Assembly (NCBI RefSeq): GCF_048544455.1
Contig: NC_133534.1
Coordinates: 221,244,292-221,308,291, forward strand
Source: Silene latifolia
Lineage: Eukaryota > Streptophyta > Magnoliopsida > Caryophyllales > Caryophyllaceae
DNA length: 64,000 bases
Direction: 5' to 3'
Position 1 is the first letter of the stretch. Every line of letters begins with the position of its first letter. Positions 10,863 through 23,800 of the stretch are shown in pieces. The translations under genes and the position numbers were made by a program. Under the pieces are notes generated by a model. The model was not told where the DNA came from. It worked only from the letters and a program-made list of their open reading frames with translations, and ran no database searches.

Positions 10863-11584
10863 TGACTTCTGTCTCTTAACTTCCGTTCTGCCTTGACCTA
10901 GTTTAATTAGTTTACGTATTCAATTAACTATTAATCGTATTATCGCCTAATAATCTGTTCGTTAATTCGTTCCTTTTATTCTTTCTTTCTCAAATTATCC
11001 GTTTTAAAGGTATTTTCGACATAAATCGACCTAATCCAATGTAATTATTGTAATTTTCTATTATTGTATTATTTATCGCATTTGTATGATTTATTTACAT
11101 GCTCTCACATGCAATCAATTTTAACTCCCAATTCGACTCAATTGTATGATTAAATTACGTGATAACCGACTTAGTCTAATTCTTCACATGCTAGGATTAA
11201 AACGTTGGATGTTGCATTGCATGCATATAATCGACAATATATCAAGTATAGACGATTTTCCCTAATCATTAGTAGAGGCCGCTATCAAGGCGGGCGGGAT
11301 TAGGTGTTCGATCAAAAGAGCTTCCTAATACGTACCCTCACCCCTTACTCCAGATCTCTGTGAACATCCGTGTTCATTGGCATCCACGAGAGTCATTCTA
11401 GACATAGAATGTTAAGGGTAACGATTGCTTAGTGTTCATGTCACTACTTTGTGTCTTGACATGACACGAGGTATTCGAACGGTTTCCGATTTTCCACAAT
11501 AAATTGGTGGCGACTCCAACAAAATGCAAACGCTTGTTCTCTTCCTCCCAAGCGCCCCCGTGGGCCCCTGTTGTCCACAGCTTA

Positions 11585-12045
11585 ATAACACGCAGGGAGT
11601 CTTTCTTTTCCTCTTCTATTTTCATTCTAACTTGAACTTCCTCTTTGTTCTTGCGATAAACCCTTAGAAAAACCCCCAAATCCTCCGTTTCTTCTTCCTT
11701 ATTACCAAGTTCAACTCCCACATTGCTTTTATTGCTTTAATATTGACAAAAGCCCTATACTATGCCTTTTAATTTTGCCTTCGTCGCGTTTTAATTGAGA
11801 ACTTAGGGTTTGCTGAAGTCGGCTTGAAATTCGACTTGTGTCTTGCTTTTTCTGTCGATTTCTCTTTATATTTTGTGGGTAATCAATCAAGTAAGTGATT
11901 TCCTCCCTCTTTTTGTTGTTTATGTGTTGATTTCGACCATAATTGAAGGGATTAGGGTTTCAAAGTTTTTGAAAATTGGGGGAATTCGTGTTTCATTGCT
12001 TAATCGATTAATTTTTGCACTTATTTGATTGATTAGGATGGATAG
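11585..12045 (+). other. probable leader of the interrupted chromodomain element
   Basis: This segment lies between Tat copy A (ending 11579) and the gag-only element (starting 12046). It ends with an ATG and GATAG, which is the target duplication of the next insertion. The reading frame opened by that ATG (12039) continues after the insertion at 24053. I infer that this is the 5' leader of the element whose pol lies at 24200-27851, cut on its left by copy A. No coding sequence is supported. Confidence 0.45.
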
Positions 12046-15000
12046 TGTGGACAAGGCCCTCGGGAACTGCGTCCGCAGGATCCACACTAGGCATTATCGA
12101 CTCGAGATTCTTTCGAATCGAATTAAGACAAATTAGAGTCGCCACCAAGTTTTATGGGAACTTGGAACCGTTCAAGTCAACTTTACACCTTTCATCGAAA
12201 AGCATAAAGCCAATCGACTACGAGTGATTAAAGATAAAGACTTGTACCCTATATCACTCGATTTGAATGACTCTCGTAATCCAATGGTATTTAGACGGAT
12301 CCACAAACCATAGATCTTGAGTAAGGGGTGAGGGTACGTGTTAGGAAACCCATAAGGACACCTAACCCCGCCCGTCGATAACGGCCTCTACTAAGTCAAG
12401 TGTCGGATTTCAACCAAGGTCATAGCTACTACGATATATGATATGCAAACATCGTTTTCAAAACCGTAACATGTGAAGTTTCTATGTCGATTTAGATGCA
12501 ACTAAACTAACTTTGTCAAAGTTGTAATTTAGCATGTGGGTTGATTGACCTAACAACATACAAAACAAAGCAAACAAGGCTTAAGGGGAATGGGGGAGCC
12601 GTTGGGATCTACCCTATTACAACCCAGGCATTTCATGCTGACACAACAAGAAATTAAAGATACAACTCGATCTAAAATACAACGCTATACACAAAACCGT
12701 ACAAGACGCATTATACGGCCAATTCGGCCTAGGGAAACGTGCACAAAGGGGTGGCCCACAGCTCACATGACTCACGGCCTTGGGTCACTCCTCGTAATGC
12801 GTGCTTTCACTTAATCTTATCGAATTAGACATTGGGTCACACACCAAAGCATGCATTAGCATAAATCGGGCCACGTTGCTTTAAACAACATGCGATTTAC
12901 TACGCTCTTACATGCATTAGGGCACAACCATCTAACCAAACAAGACTAAGGTTTTTGAAAGAGGTTTTGACTCGATAAGAGAAAACTAACTTGAAAATTA
13001 CAAACTCGATGAACAAACGATAAATTACAAGTGATAAAGCAATAAAGAACAAACGATGCGAAACAAACGAAACGAGAAAGATCAAAGGACACGGCCAAAT
13101 CACGGCCAAACCAAACACGGCTACCCTAGGTCCTAGGTCAGGTTCATTAATTAGATCAATTGATTGCGAAACGAGCTCGAAACAAATTAGAAAACTAGTT
13201 AGAAACGACGTTGATCGATTTGAAAGGATACCTTGCAAACGCGCATTCTACACGGCCTAAAGAGGTCAAATTAGGTCAAATTCGCTAATTAATTTAACTC
13301 ATCGAGTGTTAATAAGAAGGTGCTAATCACGCACTCTTATACTAGCGAGAAATTAGGTGAAAGAGAGAGATGCATTCAATTTAAGTTACAGAATCGTCAG
13401 TTGATTTTTAAAGCTACGTCAAAGCACCCTAACATGTCTAATTAGGTTATTTAAATGATCGAATGTCGTCTAAATAAGTCATATGTTAACAATCAGAGGT
13501 CGTATTAACGTGTAAATGGTCCTCGGGTGTGTCGAATTGGCCGAAACAAACAAAGGGTCAAAAACGAGGAGCGAAGTTAAAAGTTCGTTTTATTTATGTC
13601 CTACCTTGAACACGAGGATATGTAAATGAGATGGGGGTGTACGACCTACTGATGTAGCGGTTTCTTTCCCATCTCAAGTCAACGCGGGTGTTCATGGTGG
13701 TACTTTAACTCATACTCGGACTAAACTAGTTTCATAGTTAATTAAACAATCGATAAACAAAAACGATAAACGAATAAAACAAACTATAAAAAACAAACAT
13801 AAAAAAACGAAATAAAAGGGAGAAAGAGGAGAATTTGATGCACCCTCAACCTACATGTATCTTTGACACCGTCTTGGGTCGTAATCGATGGTAGATTTTA
13901 TCTCGAGAGGCCGTCGTCGACGAAGAAACAAAGCAAACACGCGTTTTTTATCGAATCTGGACAGCAACTTTCAAACAGCGATTTCTCTCTCGTTTCACGA
14001 TGAAAATTCGATTTAAAAGATGTTTTGAAAACTAGAAAGAGAGGATAACAGAGATCTTAAAGCAACCCCTGATATTTTTGAGTTATTGGGCACGAAAAAC
14101 GAGCACAAACAGAACTGGACAGACAGGAACAAACCGCGAAAATAGAGTGTATAACACTCTGTTTTTCGAGGGATTTCGTGTACTCTCAAGGGCAATTTGG
14201 CTCGTAAATCTTTGTCTAATGTGTAGATGGATGTTATGTGGTTAATTAGGAACAAGAAACTCGAGTTTTGATGGAGGTTTGAAGGAGGAACGAATTGTTT
14301 TTCGGAGAGGACACACAAACTGTTTCAGTTTGGATGTCGGTTTTGTGGAGGGTTTTTGAGAGACAATTAGGGTTTGTTTCTGAGGTTTAAAGCTTGTGAG
14401 TGAAGGTAGGATGTATGTAGAACTTAGAGGAATGAAGTTATGGTGAAGGGTGGGTATTTATAAGGAGTTAAAGTAGGTTAAAAGGGAGGAGAGGCAGACG
14501 GGCTCGGCTGAGCATAGCTGCTGTCCAGCAGCTTTTGGGGGGTTTTCTAGGGTTCGTATGGGGGGTTTTCTTGGTGATTAAGGTAAGGTATTATGGGTAG
14601 GATATTAGGGTATGGGTTAGGGTTAATGGTCACGGGTTTTGGTGGTATTTGGAGCGGGTTTTGGGCTCGGAATTGAGCTGTAAAACAGGGGGGCTGCTTC
14701 GTGTTTTTGCGGGCTGTTGGGGGTGATTTGGGACGGGATTTGGGCCATGGATATGGGGTTCGAACTGGGGTTGGATGGGTAGTGGTCTAGGTTGGTTAGT
14801 GTACTCGAGATTCGTGCCAATTCGTAAAGAAAACGGGCTCAAAAACCGAGCTAAAATCGAGCTCAAAAACACATGTTCAAAACGAGTTCTTTTCGATTTT
14901 CAAATCGATTTTTCAAAACAATTAACACATTAAAATAAATGATTTTTCAAATCAAATATACTCATAAAATGATTTTTCAAATCAATTATTTATTTTATTT

Positions 15001-15243
15001 CCAATAAAATAAACTTTGAGAAAATAAATTCAAAATAAAATAAAATAAATTGAATTCACCTTAAAGAAAGCTTTAATTTAAATATCATTTAAATTAAAAT
15101 ACTCCATCGACAACGCTCATTCTACATCGTAAAACGAACCCAAATAATGACAATGACAACTAATAAATACATGTGTCCTATCATCATCGGGTGTTTGTCG
15201 GGTTCTCTATAAATTCCAATATCGACGGATACGGGTATCTACA
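12046..15243 (-). repeat. 3' LTR of the gag-only element (3198 bp)
   Basis: Starts TGTGGACAAGGCC and ends GGGTATCTACA on the plus strand, nearly identical to 20852-24047. The open frames inside (for example 12900-13238 minus) occur in both LTRs, have no recognisable domain and are not called as genes. Confidence 0.9.
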
Positions 15244-15254
15244 GAGCCCCCACT
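15244..15254 (-). promoter_or_regulatory. polypurine tract of the gag-only element
   Basis: GAGCCCCCACT on the plus strand, i.e. AGTGGGGGCTC on the element's strand, directly next to the 3' LTR. It is the same tract as in Tat copies A and B, and the following ~45 bp are also shared. Confidence 0.8.
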
Positions 15255-15544
15255 TTGACTGAGGCTTGGACAAGGCGAAAGTCAAAGTATACCCAAGGTC
15301 CCTTTCGACCCGAGGATTTCACGGGTCGTTTATAGTCCATTAGACTTGTGTATATAAGCTCGCCAGCCATAAGAAGAGATCATACCTGAAACTTCGTTGG
15401 GGATTGACTCTTGCTTCTGTTGTGTCAAGTTGTCATCGTTGGTCATCGACCCATAAATTGCATAAATGGTGGGTTGAGCCTTATCCTCGGGCGCCTACGT
15501 ATCCGTTTCTGACGAAATCAAACCCGCGTCGTAGTTCGGCCACT

Positions 15545-15655
15545 GCTGACACATGCCCAAAGTTTATCATCTGCTGGCATTTTTGTCCAAAATTCATCAT
15601 CTGTTGACATTTGCCCAAAGCTTATCCTCTGCTGGCAGGTGCCCAAATGGGACGG
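15545..15655. repeat. ~30 bp tandem repeat, about 3.5 units
   Basis: Successive diverged units of the form TGCCCAAAGTTTATCATCTG then CTGGCA. It lies in the pol-less 3' internal region of the gag-only element. Confidence 0.75.
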
Positions 15656-15934
15656 GACTTTCCAAGGAGGTTGCCACCGCTTTCATCATTTGCTTTCAGC
15701 TACGGAATTCTTCCATTTCATACTCTTGTATTGAATTGAATTCTTGGTGGATGTCATCCTTTACATCTTGATAATGGTCTACGAAGCCAACCCGCCGAGC
15801 CCCGATTTGCAATGGCTCTAAAGTCGAAGACTTTAGAGCCCCCAGTTGAAGCATATCCTGCTACATTTGAAACACAAAAACGTACTAGCAATAATCATCA
15901 CATAAGCACATTTGGATCATCGATCTTGAAATTG

Positions 15935-16200
15935 GATCATTTGAAATACTGGGTCATCGACCCGAAAATTGAATTTGAAAATTTTGAATGATTGGGTCAT
16001 CGACCCGAAAATTGAATTTGAAAATGTTGAATGATTGGGTCATCGACCCGAAATTTGAATTTGAAAATGTTGAATGATTGGGTCATCGACCGGAATTTCG
16101 AATTTGTCATCATTTAGAATATTGGGCCATCGGCCCTTCAAAAATTGAATTTTGAATTTTTGAATTTCGAAGGATTGGATCATCGACCCACAAGGATTCC
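15935..16200. repeat. ~48 bp tandem repeat, about 5 units
   Basis: Units share GATTGGGTCATCGACCCG and AAATTGAATTTGAAAAT and become more diverged toward 16200. GGGTCATCGACCC is itself nearly palindromic. Tandem arrays in the 3' region are a known trait of Tat/Retand elements. Confidence 0.85.
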
Positions 16201-16254
16201 ACTACTTGGATCATCTATCCACAATACGCAAAAAGTTTTTGGAATTTTGAAATT

Positions 16255-16680
16255 TTGAAATTTTTTGAAATCGAACCTTGATGGGTGAGCATGAAATACG
16301 ACTCAGACACTCCGTATGACCCGTAAACAACGTGGGCGTAGCCCGCTACCGTAAAACAAAAAGGGAAATAAAACCGTAAGTGTGCACGGGTTTTAATTCA
16401 AATATTGACTTGTTGGGGGTAGAAATGTAAATTGGCCGTTCCGGCGCCAAAAGATGGCAAATGGGAATCACAAGGTCGTCGAACTTGGGACGGAGATATC
16501 GTATGGCATGGGCGTGCTCCCGAGGGCACATGGGAATCAAGATCACTTGGCATTGACATGGTGGATTAAACTCACGGAGCAACAACGTTGGCTTCGCCCA
16601 GACACTAAACACAGATTGATTTTATGAGAACACTTAGACATCACACATGACTTTTGTTGGGAACAATCTGTCACTCTTCT
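16255..16680. other. non-coding internal region of the gag-only element
   Basis: No pol signature and no long open frame with a recognisable domain on either strand. Small open frames here are judged to be chance. Confidence 0.55.
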
Positions 16681-16805
16681 CCTCGCCTCTTTTTTTTCAG
16701 CGAGTTTTTCATCATTTCTTGCCACCACCTTCTTTCTTTTCAGCGGGCTTTTACTAATTTTTTCCACGCCTTCTTTCTTTTCAGCGGGTTTTTCATATTT
16801 TCTGT
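16680..16805. repeat. ~53 bp tandem repeat, three units
   Basis: Three units around CTTTCTTTTCAGCGGG and TTTTTCAT, strongly pyrimidine-rich on the plus strand. This is the third separate tandem array in the pol-less part of the same element. Confidence 0.8.
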
Positions 16806-18285
16806 TCCCAACACAAACCCACATCTATCTGACTGAGCATCTTTGCCTACACCGTTAGATAAAGCTCATTCTGAGACTTGACACTACTCATCTGAACCTA
16901 TATCCTCATCCTAGCCTACATCGAATGCTAAGACCGACTCAAACAAAGGTGGCTTCATTTGGACTTGGTTAAGACCCGTAAGAAACCAACAAGATGACAA
17001 CTTGGTTGATGAGTGGATTGAATCCCTTATTCTGAAGGACTGCATACGTATTCGCGTGGAGCGAAATCAAATCCGACGTAGTTCGATCAAGGTGCATAAA
17101 ACTGGCATTGTTTTTCGTGTGTACACAATCGAAGGTTTCACCTAAGGTATCATTGCTGTATCCCATTCTAGCCTGTAAGGTACTGTTAAATCCCGTGTCT
17201 AGGGTTGGTACAAAAGGCTGTGTTTCTTTGGGATGTGGAGCTTGGTAAAAACAAGTTTGAATGGTTAACCATCATTCTGAAGGCTTGTTTTGTGGTGTTA
17301 AGGCCAAGGGCTATGGCTTATAACGTGGTTGGAAATGGTGTCTCAGGCTTGATGAAACCCGAGTACAAATGGGTTGGAAAATGATGTGGGTTCAAATTTT
17401 CATGTCTGACCCTAAAGGCTGGGTGTAACAACACAAGCGGAATAATTCTCAAAATTCCCGACTATCCCTTTGAATCGTCTCGGGGAAGGACTTAGAAGGT
17501 AAAGAGGTTACTACTTAAGCTTTTGGGCTTCGCCCATTGAACTTCAACTATGGGTACTTGACTTGACTTCTGGCTTCCGTAACTTCGACATCCAACCAAA
17601 AGCAATCCGCAATAACTTCAACATCTTTTTTTCTTTTTTCTTTTTCTTTCATCTTTTTTTTTCATTTTTCTTTTTTTTTCATTCTTTTTCATCTTTTTTC
17701 TCTCTTTGAAAATGATCTTCTATTCATTTTCTTAGTCATAAATGGATACACCTTGAAAACTGGGCTTCGCCAACTAATTTGGGTAGGAACTAACAATTCC
17801 TTGTTAGAACGGGTTGATATCTTCTCTCTTCGAGATGGGATGATTTTGTTGAGGAAAAGGCTTGCCTTCCATCATCGATAGGGGAAACAAGGAGCTAGTC
17901 CGGGTTCGTCATAGAATTATCTAAAAGCTTGTCACAAACATTGGTTCAGATGGAGGTTTTCTACCACCAGACATGGAATAGGTAAAGGAATCAAACACGG
18001 GATCCTAGTGTACCTTACATTTTGAAACAGGACATATTTCTACCCCAGGGATTCCTTTGAGTGTGTTGTGCGTTTTATCATGTTTCGGAATGATTGAGGA
18101 TTGGAAACAAGACATATTCGGAAACGAACTGCAACTTTTATTGGAATGACACATGCTTAACAGACTCGAAGGGACGATTCCTAGGACACACCCTTGGACA
18201 TCGCGGAACAAACGACTCAAATTCAAGAAAGAAAAGTCCTAGACTCGACTCAACTAAGATTAGGAAACAGATCCCGACTCATAAT
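16806..18285. other. non-coding remainder where pol would be expected
   Basis: No RT, protease or integrase motif seen in either strand. It contains a polypyrimidine tract at ~17630-17705 (T/C runs) and scattered short open frames without features. Confidence 0.6.
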
Positions 18286-18287
18286 TT

Positions 18288-19877
18288 TCAAATCTGGTCA
18301 TGAGCTTTCTCTTGTTCAGCTGTCAGCTTAGATGCTTGGCTATGGTCCTTGATCCCTTTGATGGTCTGCCTCCATCCCGAGGTAGTCCTCTGAGGATCTA
18401 CGCCAGTGATGAATGTTGGTGAACCGAATTGTCTTTTATTAACTTCGTTAACGAGAGGAGTACACTCTAGAGCAAGACTCCCGACTTGAATTTCATTCTT
18501 CGGGTTTGGCAAGAATTCAAAGCAATCCACAAATATTTTCCCGATAAACACCCCTTTCAAGTGACATGGGCGGATAAGATGGGAATAATCGACATTGTCT
18601 TCGACAGAAACAAAGTTGGCGTGATCGCCAAATGGATTGGTGATGTTATTGGGTTTAACAGCTGGGATCGGGAGCGTTCCGTTCTCAATCATCTCTTGAA
18701 TTTCGTGTTTCAATCGATAGCACCTTTCAGTATCATGGCCTTTCCCTTGATGAAAGGCACAGTAGGCATTTGGTTTATATCATTTACCTTGTTGATCAGC
18801 GGGAGGGTCCGGAGTTGGACCAATAGGCTTCAGCTTTCCTTGGGCTATGAGCCTTTGGAGAGCGTATGTATAAGTGCATCCGATATCGGTGAATGCCCTT
18901 GGTGTTTGGCGCTGCGACTTCTTCGATTGCCCTTCTAAGAGATTGATGCCTTCATCAAAATGGGCCGTTGCTATGGCCTTGGCCTTAGACGATGAGGCCC
19001 CTTGGTACCCTTTCGGCTTTTCAACCTCTGCCATTCTGACATCATCTTCTACTTTTATTCCGATTCTTATCAATTCTTTGACAGAGCCGAAATTCTGGTA
19101 TTTTAGAGCATTGCGGTAAACAGGTCGTAGATTCTTTACGAACTTATCTACCATTTCCACTTCGTCAGGCTTCTTGGCTAACTTCACGCTTTCAGCGCGC
19201 CATCTTGCAAGGAATTCAGTAAAACCTTCTTTGTCTTTCTGTGTCATAACCTCCAATGTTCTTATGTTGGTTTTAATCTCGACATTATCAGCATAGTGCT
19301 TGCAGAACTCCACCGTAATATCTTCGAAAGTAGGGAAGTTCTTAAGGTCCAGATTGTAGAACCACGCCTTCGGGTGTTCATCCAGAGATTGAGCGAAAAT
19401 TTCAGAGAGCATATCAGCAGGTACTCCCTTCAGTGCTAAATACCCCTTATAGGCCTTAACATGGTGGACTGGATCTTCTGTGCCCTTAAACTTTGGGATG
19501 TCAGTGAGTGCCATGTTCGTGGGCAACTTATCCTGCACCGGGGCATAGGCCCTAGCATTCTCATAGTGAATGTGCTTCCCCTAGGAGAGTTTCAAACGGT
19601 CTTCGATGAACTTGAACCATTTCTCCAGATCAGTCAGAGGTGGAGGGGAATCTTCACCCAGCTTAGATTCGATTGCATCCATGCGGGTCATCATGAGGTT
19701 CACGGCCTCAGTGAGCTTGTTAACAGCATCTTCCATTGCTTGACGTCGGGTTTTTGGCGGCCTTTCTACAAGAAAACCCCGTACTGAGTCAATATTTAAA
19801 GTAAGAGCCCCTGCACACTTAAGGACACGACCCCAACTTGACTCAAACAAAGACTCGACTTGAGACTGACTAACCAA
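18288..19877 (-). pseudogene. gag of the gag-only Tat-related element
   Basis: Capsid precursor read from ~19877 down to 18288 in one frame, with two in-frame stops (TAG at ~19579 and TGA at ~18774). The N-terminal part has a helical, coiled-coil-like segment (EDAVNKLTEAVNLMMTRMDA). The central part matches the retrotransposon gag family (PF03732): KAWFYNLDLKNFPTFEDI, FCKHYADN, FTEFLARWR. Further on is a CCHC-like variant knuckle C-x2-H-x4-H-x4-C (CAFHQGKGHDTERC) typical of Tat/Athila gag, then a C-terminal tail to the stop at 18288. The M at 19877 is only the first available; a start nearer 19740 (MEDAV) is also possible. Both stops could be single-base nonsense changes, so the protein was probably intact recently. 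Confidence 0.85.
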
Positions 19878-19879
19878 AT

Positions 19880-20830
19880 GTTCGAATCACGGTTGGATTT
19901 AGACCTTGGTTCATTTTAGACTCGGCAAAACGACATGACTCAAACTATCATAGCACGATTCTAAACCGGACTCGGTGTGACTAAACCCGTGATTGGACCA
20001 ACATAGTCCTTAGGTTCGGGTGAAACGTCCTAAAGGGCCTAGCTTGGACGTGTCTGTGGACTATCCTAGACCAAATGGTCGACCAACATGACTCAAAGCC
20101 CAAGAGGTGAGCTTGGGTGACCCAACAGGGTCATGTTCTAGACTCTTAGAACGAAACACACCCGGCCTAACACGGCCATGACCCGGACACGACTTGACGC
20201 ATTTCATGCTTGGTTGAGGTTCGAGAGGCATTTTGGATTGATTTTGAAAAACGAAGGATTGATTTGAAAATGAGATTTGAAATGGGCGACATCTTGGCTA
20301 TAAAAGCTCATTTTGGCCGAAATTTCTAGTCCTATTTGGGCAAAGCATTCGCGTTTTGAAAATCATGCTAAGTTTGAAAGTAAGTTGTTCAAAAGTTCGG
20401 TTTTGAAATGGACATGGAAAATTTTGAAAAGACTCGGGAAAACACCTTGCACATTGTCATTCTCATGTTATAAGGATGTATGCTCCTAGACATCTCTAAG
20501 TCTCGGCAAGTCTTCTATAAGAAGGTCTATGCCCTCCATCCTTTTGCGGTCTTATAGAGCAAGGGCCTTAAGGTAAAGTACCTAGAAGAGCGTCCCCACC
20601 ATCAAGAACCACGCGAGGTGAAGTGGAAGCGAGCAATGTGCAGCTTCCTAGCATAGTGGGACGTCGCCCCCCACGCATCACAAAGAAACGCTGGGACGGC
20701 CCGGGAAAATCCTTAAGGGTTTATGCATGAATCGTAGCACTATGAGTAATGTTTTACTTTCCAACACTTTCTTTTCAAGTTTCACCTCGGAGGAAAAGAC
20801 CCTAGAAACAAAGTGTAACTAGTCCTCTTT
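19880..20830 (-). other. 5' untranslated leader of the gag-only element
   Basis: Between gag and the primer binding site. It contains no gene. Many short CGACTTGACTC/TGACTCAAA-like words recur at ~19850-20180, suggesting a degenerate internal repeat. Confidence 0.55.
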
Positions 20831-20848
20831 TCCCCAGCGGAGTCGCCA
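20831..20848 (-). promoter_or_regulatory. primer binding site, probably tRNA-Arg
   Basis: The plus strand reads TCCCCAGCGGAGTCGCCA, three bases before the 5' LTR at 20852. On the element's strand this gives TGGCGACTCCGCTGGGGA, complementary to the 3' end of a plant tRNA-Arg as I recall it. tRNA-Arg primers are known for Ogre/Tat elements. A tRNA search would confirm. Confidence 0.75.
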
Positions 20849-20851
20849 AAC

Positions 20852-23800
20852 TGTGGACAAGGCCCTCGGGAACTGCGTCCGCGGGATCCACACTAGGCAT
20901 TATTGACTCGAGGTTCTTTCGAATCGAATTAAGACAAATTAGAGTCGCCACCAAGTTTTATGGGAACTTGGAACCGTTCAAGTCAACTTTACACCTTTCA
21001 TCGAAAAGCATAAAGCCAATCGACTACAAGTGATTAAAGATAAAGACTTGTACCCTATATCACTCGATTTGAATGACTCTCGTAATCCAATGGTATTTAG
21101 ACGGATCCACAAACCATAGATCTTGAGTACGGGTGAGGGTACGTGTTAGGAAGCCCATAAGGACACCTAACCCCGCCCGTCGATAACGGCCTCTACTAAG
21201 TCAAGTGTCGGATTTCAAACAAGGTCATAGCTACTACGATATATGATATGCAAACATCGTTTTCAAAACCCTAACATGTGAAGTTTCTATGTCGATTTAG
21301 ATGCAACTAAACTTACTTTGTCAAAGTTGTAATTTAGCATGTGGGTTGATTGACCTAACAACATACAAAACAAAGCAAACAAGGCTTAAGGGGAATGGGG
21401 GAGCCGTTGGGATCTACCCTATTACAACCCAGGCATTTCATGCCGACACAACAAGAAATTAAAGATACAACTCGATCTAAAATACAACGCTATACACAAA
21501 ACCGTACAAGACGCATTATACGGCCAATTCGGCCTAGGGAAACGTGCACAAAGGGGTGGCCCACGGCTCACATGACTCACGGCCTTGGGTCACTCCTCGT
21601 AATGCGTGCTTTCACTTAATCTTATCGAATTAGACATTGGGTCACACACCAAAGCATGCATTAGCATAAATCGGGCCACGTAGCTTTAAACAACATGCGA
21701 TTTACTACGCTCTTACATGCATTAGGGCACAACCATCTAACCAAACAAGACTAAGGTTTTTGAAAGAGGTTTTGACTCGATAAGAGAAAACTAACTTGAA
21801 AATTACAAACTCGATGAACAAACGATAAATTACAAGTGATAAAGCAATAAAGAACAAACGATGCGAAACAAACGAAACGAGAAAGATCAAAGGACACGGC
21901 CAAATCACGGCCAAACCAAACACGGCTACCCTAGGTCCTAGGTCAGGTTCATTAATTAGATCAATTGATTGCGAAACGAGCTCGAAACAAATTAGAAAAC
22001 TAGTTAGAAACGACGTTGATCGATTTGAAAGGATACCTTGCAAACGCGCATTCTACACGGCCTAAAGAGGTCAAATTAGGTCAAATTCGCTAATTAATTT
22101 AACTCATCGAGTTTTAATAAGAAGGTGCTAATCACGCACTCTTATACTAGCGAGAAATTAGGTGAAAGAGAGAGATGCATTCAATTTAAGTTACAGAATC
22201 GTCAGTTGATTTTTAAAGCTACGTCGAAGCACCCTAACATGTCTAATTAGGTTATTTAAATGATCGAATATCGTCTAAATAAGTCATATGTTAACAATCA
22301 GAGGTCGTATTAACGTGTAAATGGTCCTAGGGTGTGTCGAATTGGCCGAAACAAACAAAGGGTCAAAAACGAGGAGCGAAGTTACAAGTTCGTTTTATTT
22401 ATGTCCTACCTTGAACACGAAGATATGTAAATGAGACGGGGGTGTACGACCGACTGATGTAGCGGTTTCTTTCCCATCTCAAGTCAACGCGGGTGTTCAT
22501 GGTGGTACTTTAACTCATACTCGGACTAAACTAGTTTCATAGTTAATTAAACAATCGATAAACAAAAACGATAAACGAATAAAACAAACTATAAAAAACA
22601 AACATAAAAAAACGAAATAAAAGGGAGAAAGAGGAGAATTTGATGCACCCTCAACCTACATGTATCGTTGACACCGTCTTGGGTCGTAATCGATGGTAGA
22701 TTTTATCTCGAGAGGTCGTCGTCGACGAAGAAACAAAGCAAACACGCGTTTTTTATCGAATCTGGACAGCAACTTTCAAACAGCGATTTCTCTCTCGTTT
22801 CACGATGAAAATTCGATTTAAAAGATGTTTTGAAAACTAGAAAGAGAGGAGAACAGAGATCTTAAAGCAACCCCTGCTCTTTTTGAGTTATTGGGCACGA
22901 AAAACGAGGACAAACAGAACTGGACAGACAGGAACAAACCGCGAAAACAGAGTGTATAACACTCTGTTTTTCGAGGGATTTCGTGTACTCTCAAGGGCAA
23001 TTTGGCTCGTAAATCTTTGTCTAATGTGTAGATGGATGTTATGTGGTTAATTAGGAACAAGAAACTCGAGTTTTGATGGAGGTTTGAAGGAGGAACGAAT
23101 TGTTTTTCGGAGAGGACACACAAACTGTTTCAGTTTGGATGTCGGTTTTGTGGAGGGTTTTTGAGAGGCAATTAGGGTTTGTTTCTAAGGTTTAAAGCTT
23201 GTGAGTGAAGGTAGGATGTATGTAGAACTTAGAAGAATGAATGTATGGTGAAGGGTGGGTATTTATAAGGAGTTAAAGTAGGTTAAAAGGGAGGAGAGGC
23301 AGACGGGCTCGGCTGAGCATAGCTGTTGTCCAGCAGCTTTTGGGGGGTTTTCTAGGGTTCGTATGGGGGGTTTTCTTGGTGATTAAGGTAAGGTAATATG
23401 GGTAGGATATTAGGGTATGGGTTAGGGTTAATGGGCACGGGTTTTGGTGGTATTTGGAGCGGGTTTTGGGCTCGGGATTGAGCTGTAAAACAGGGGGGCT
23501 GCTTCGTGTTTTTGCGGGCTGTTGGGGGTGATTTGGGACGGGATTTGGGCCGTGGATATGGGGTTTGAACTGGGGTTGGATGGGTAGTGGTCTAGGTTGG
23601 TTAGTGTACCGAGATTCGTGCCAATTCGTAAAGAAAACGAGCTCAAAAACCGAGCTAAAATCGAGCTCAAAAACACATGTTCAAAACGAGTTCTTTTCGA
23701 TTTTCAAATCGATTTTTCAAAACAATTAACACATTAAAATAAATGATTTTTCAAATCAAATATACTCATAAAATGATTTTTCAAATCAATTATTTATTTT

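Larger units (their letters stand above)
1..11579 (+). mobile_element. Tat-clade (Ogre/Retand-like) Ty3-gypsy element, copy A, 3' part
   Basis: The left end lies outside the window. Visible in order on the plus strand are the pol C-terminus, a ~7 kb 3' internal region, a polypurine tract, and a 2435 bp LTR starting TGTAGATACC and ending TTGTCCACA. The Tat assignment rests on a second, archaeal-type RNase H between the normal RNase H and integrase, which is known for that clade, and on a long 3' region with antisense genes. The five bases after the LTR are GCTTA; the matching target duplication would be off the left edge. A second copy in opposite orientation occupies 51964-64000. Confidence 0.9.
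9145..11579 (+). repeat. 3' LTR of Tat copy A (2435 bp)
   Basis: Bounded by TG (9145) and CA (11579). The counterpart in copy B is 51964-54392, reverse-complemented. It contains a TATA box, three palindromic-unit loci (9563, 10170, 10796) and, near its end, a block (CCGCTATCAAGGCGGGCGGG to GAGTCGCCACC) that also recurs in the LTRs of the gag-only element. Short open frames inside are not considered genes. Confidence 0.88.

Noticed and set aside
12900-13238. 112-codon open frame, repeated at 21705-22043
   Set aside because: Both copies lie at the same place in the two LTRs of one element, with no recognisable domain; repetition comes from the LTRs.
14580-14640. Telomere-like TTAGGGT words
   Set aside because: Only isolated, irregular GGGTTAGGG-like words inside an LTR, not a tandem TTTAGGG array.
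15935-16200. CRISPR-like array
   Set aside because: Direct tandem units without spacers, in a plant retrotransposon.
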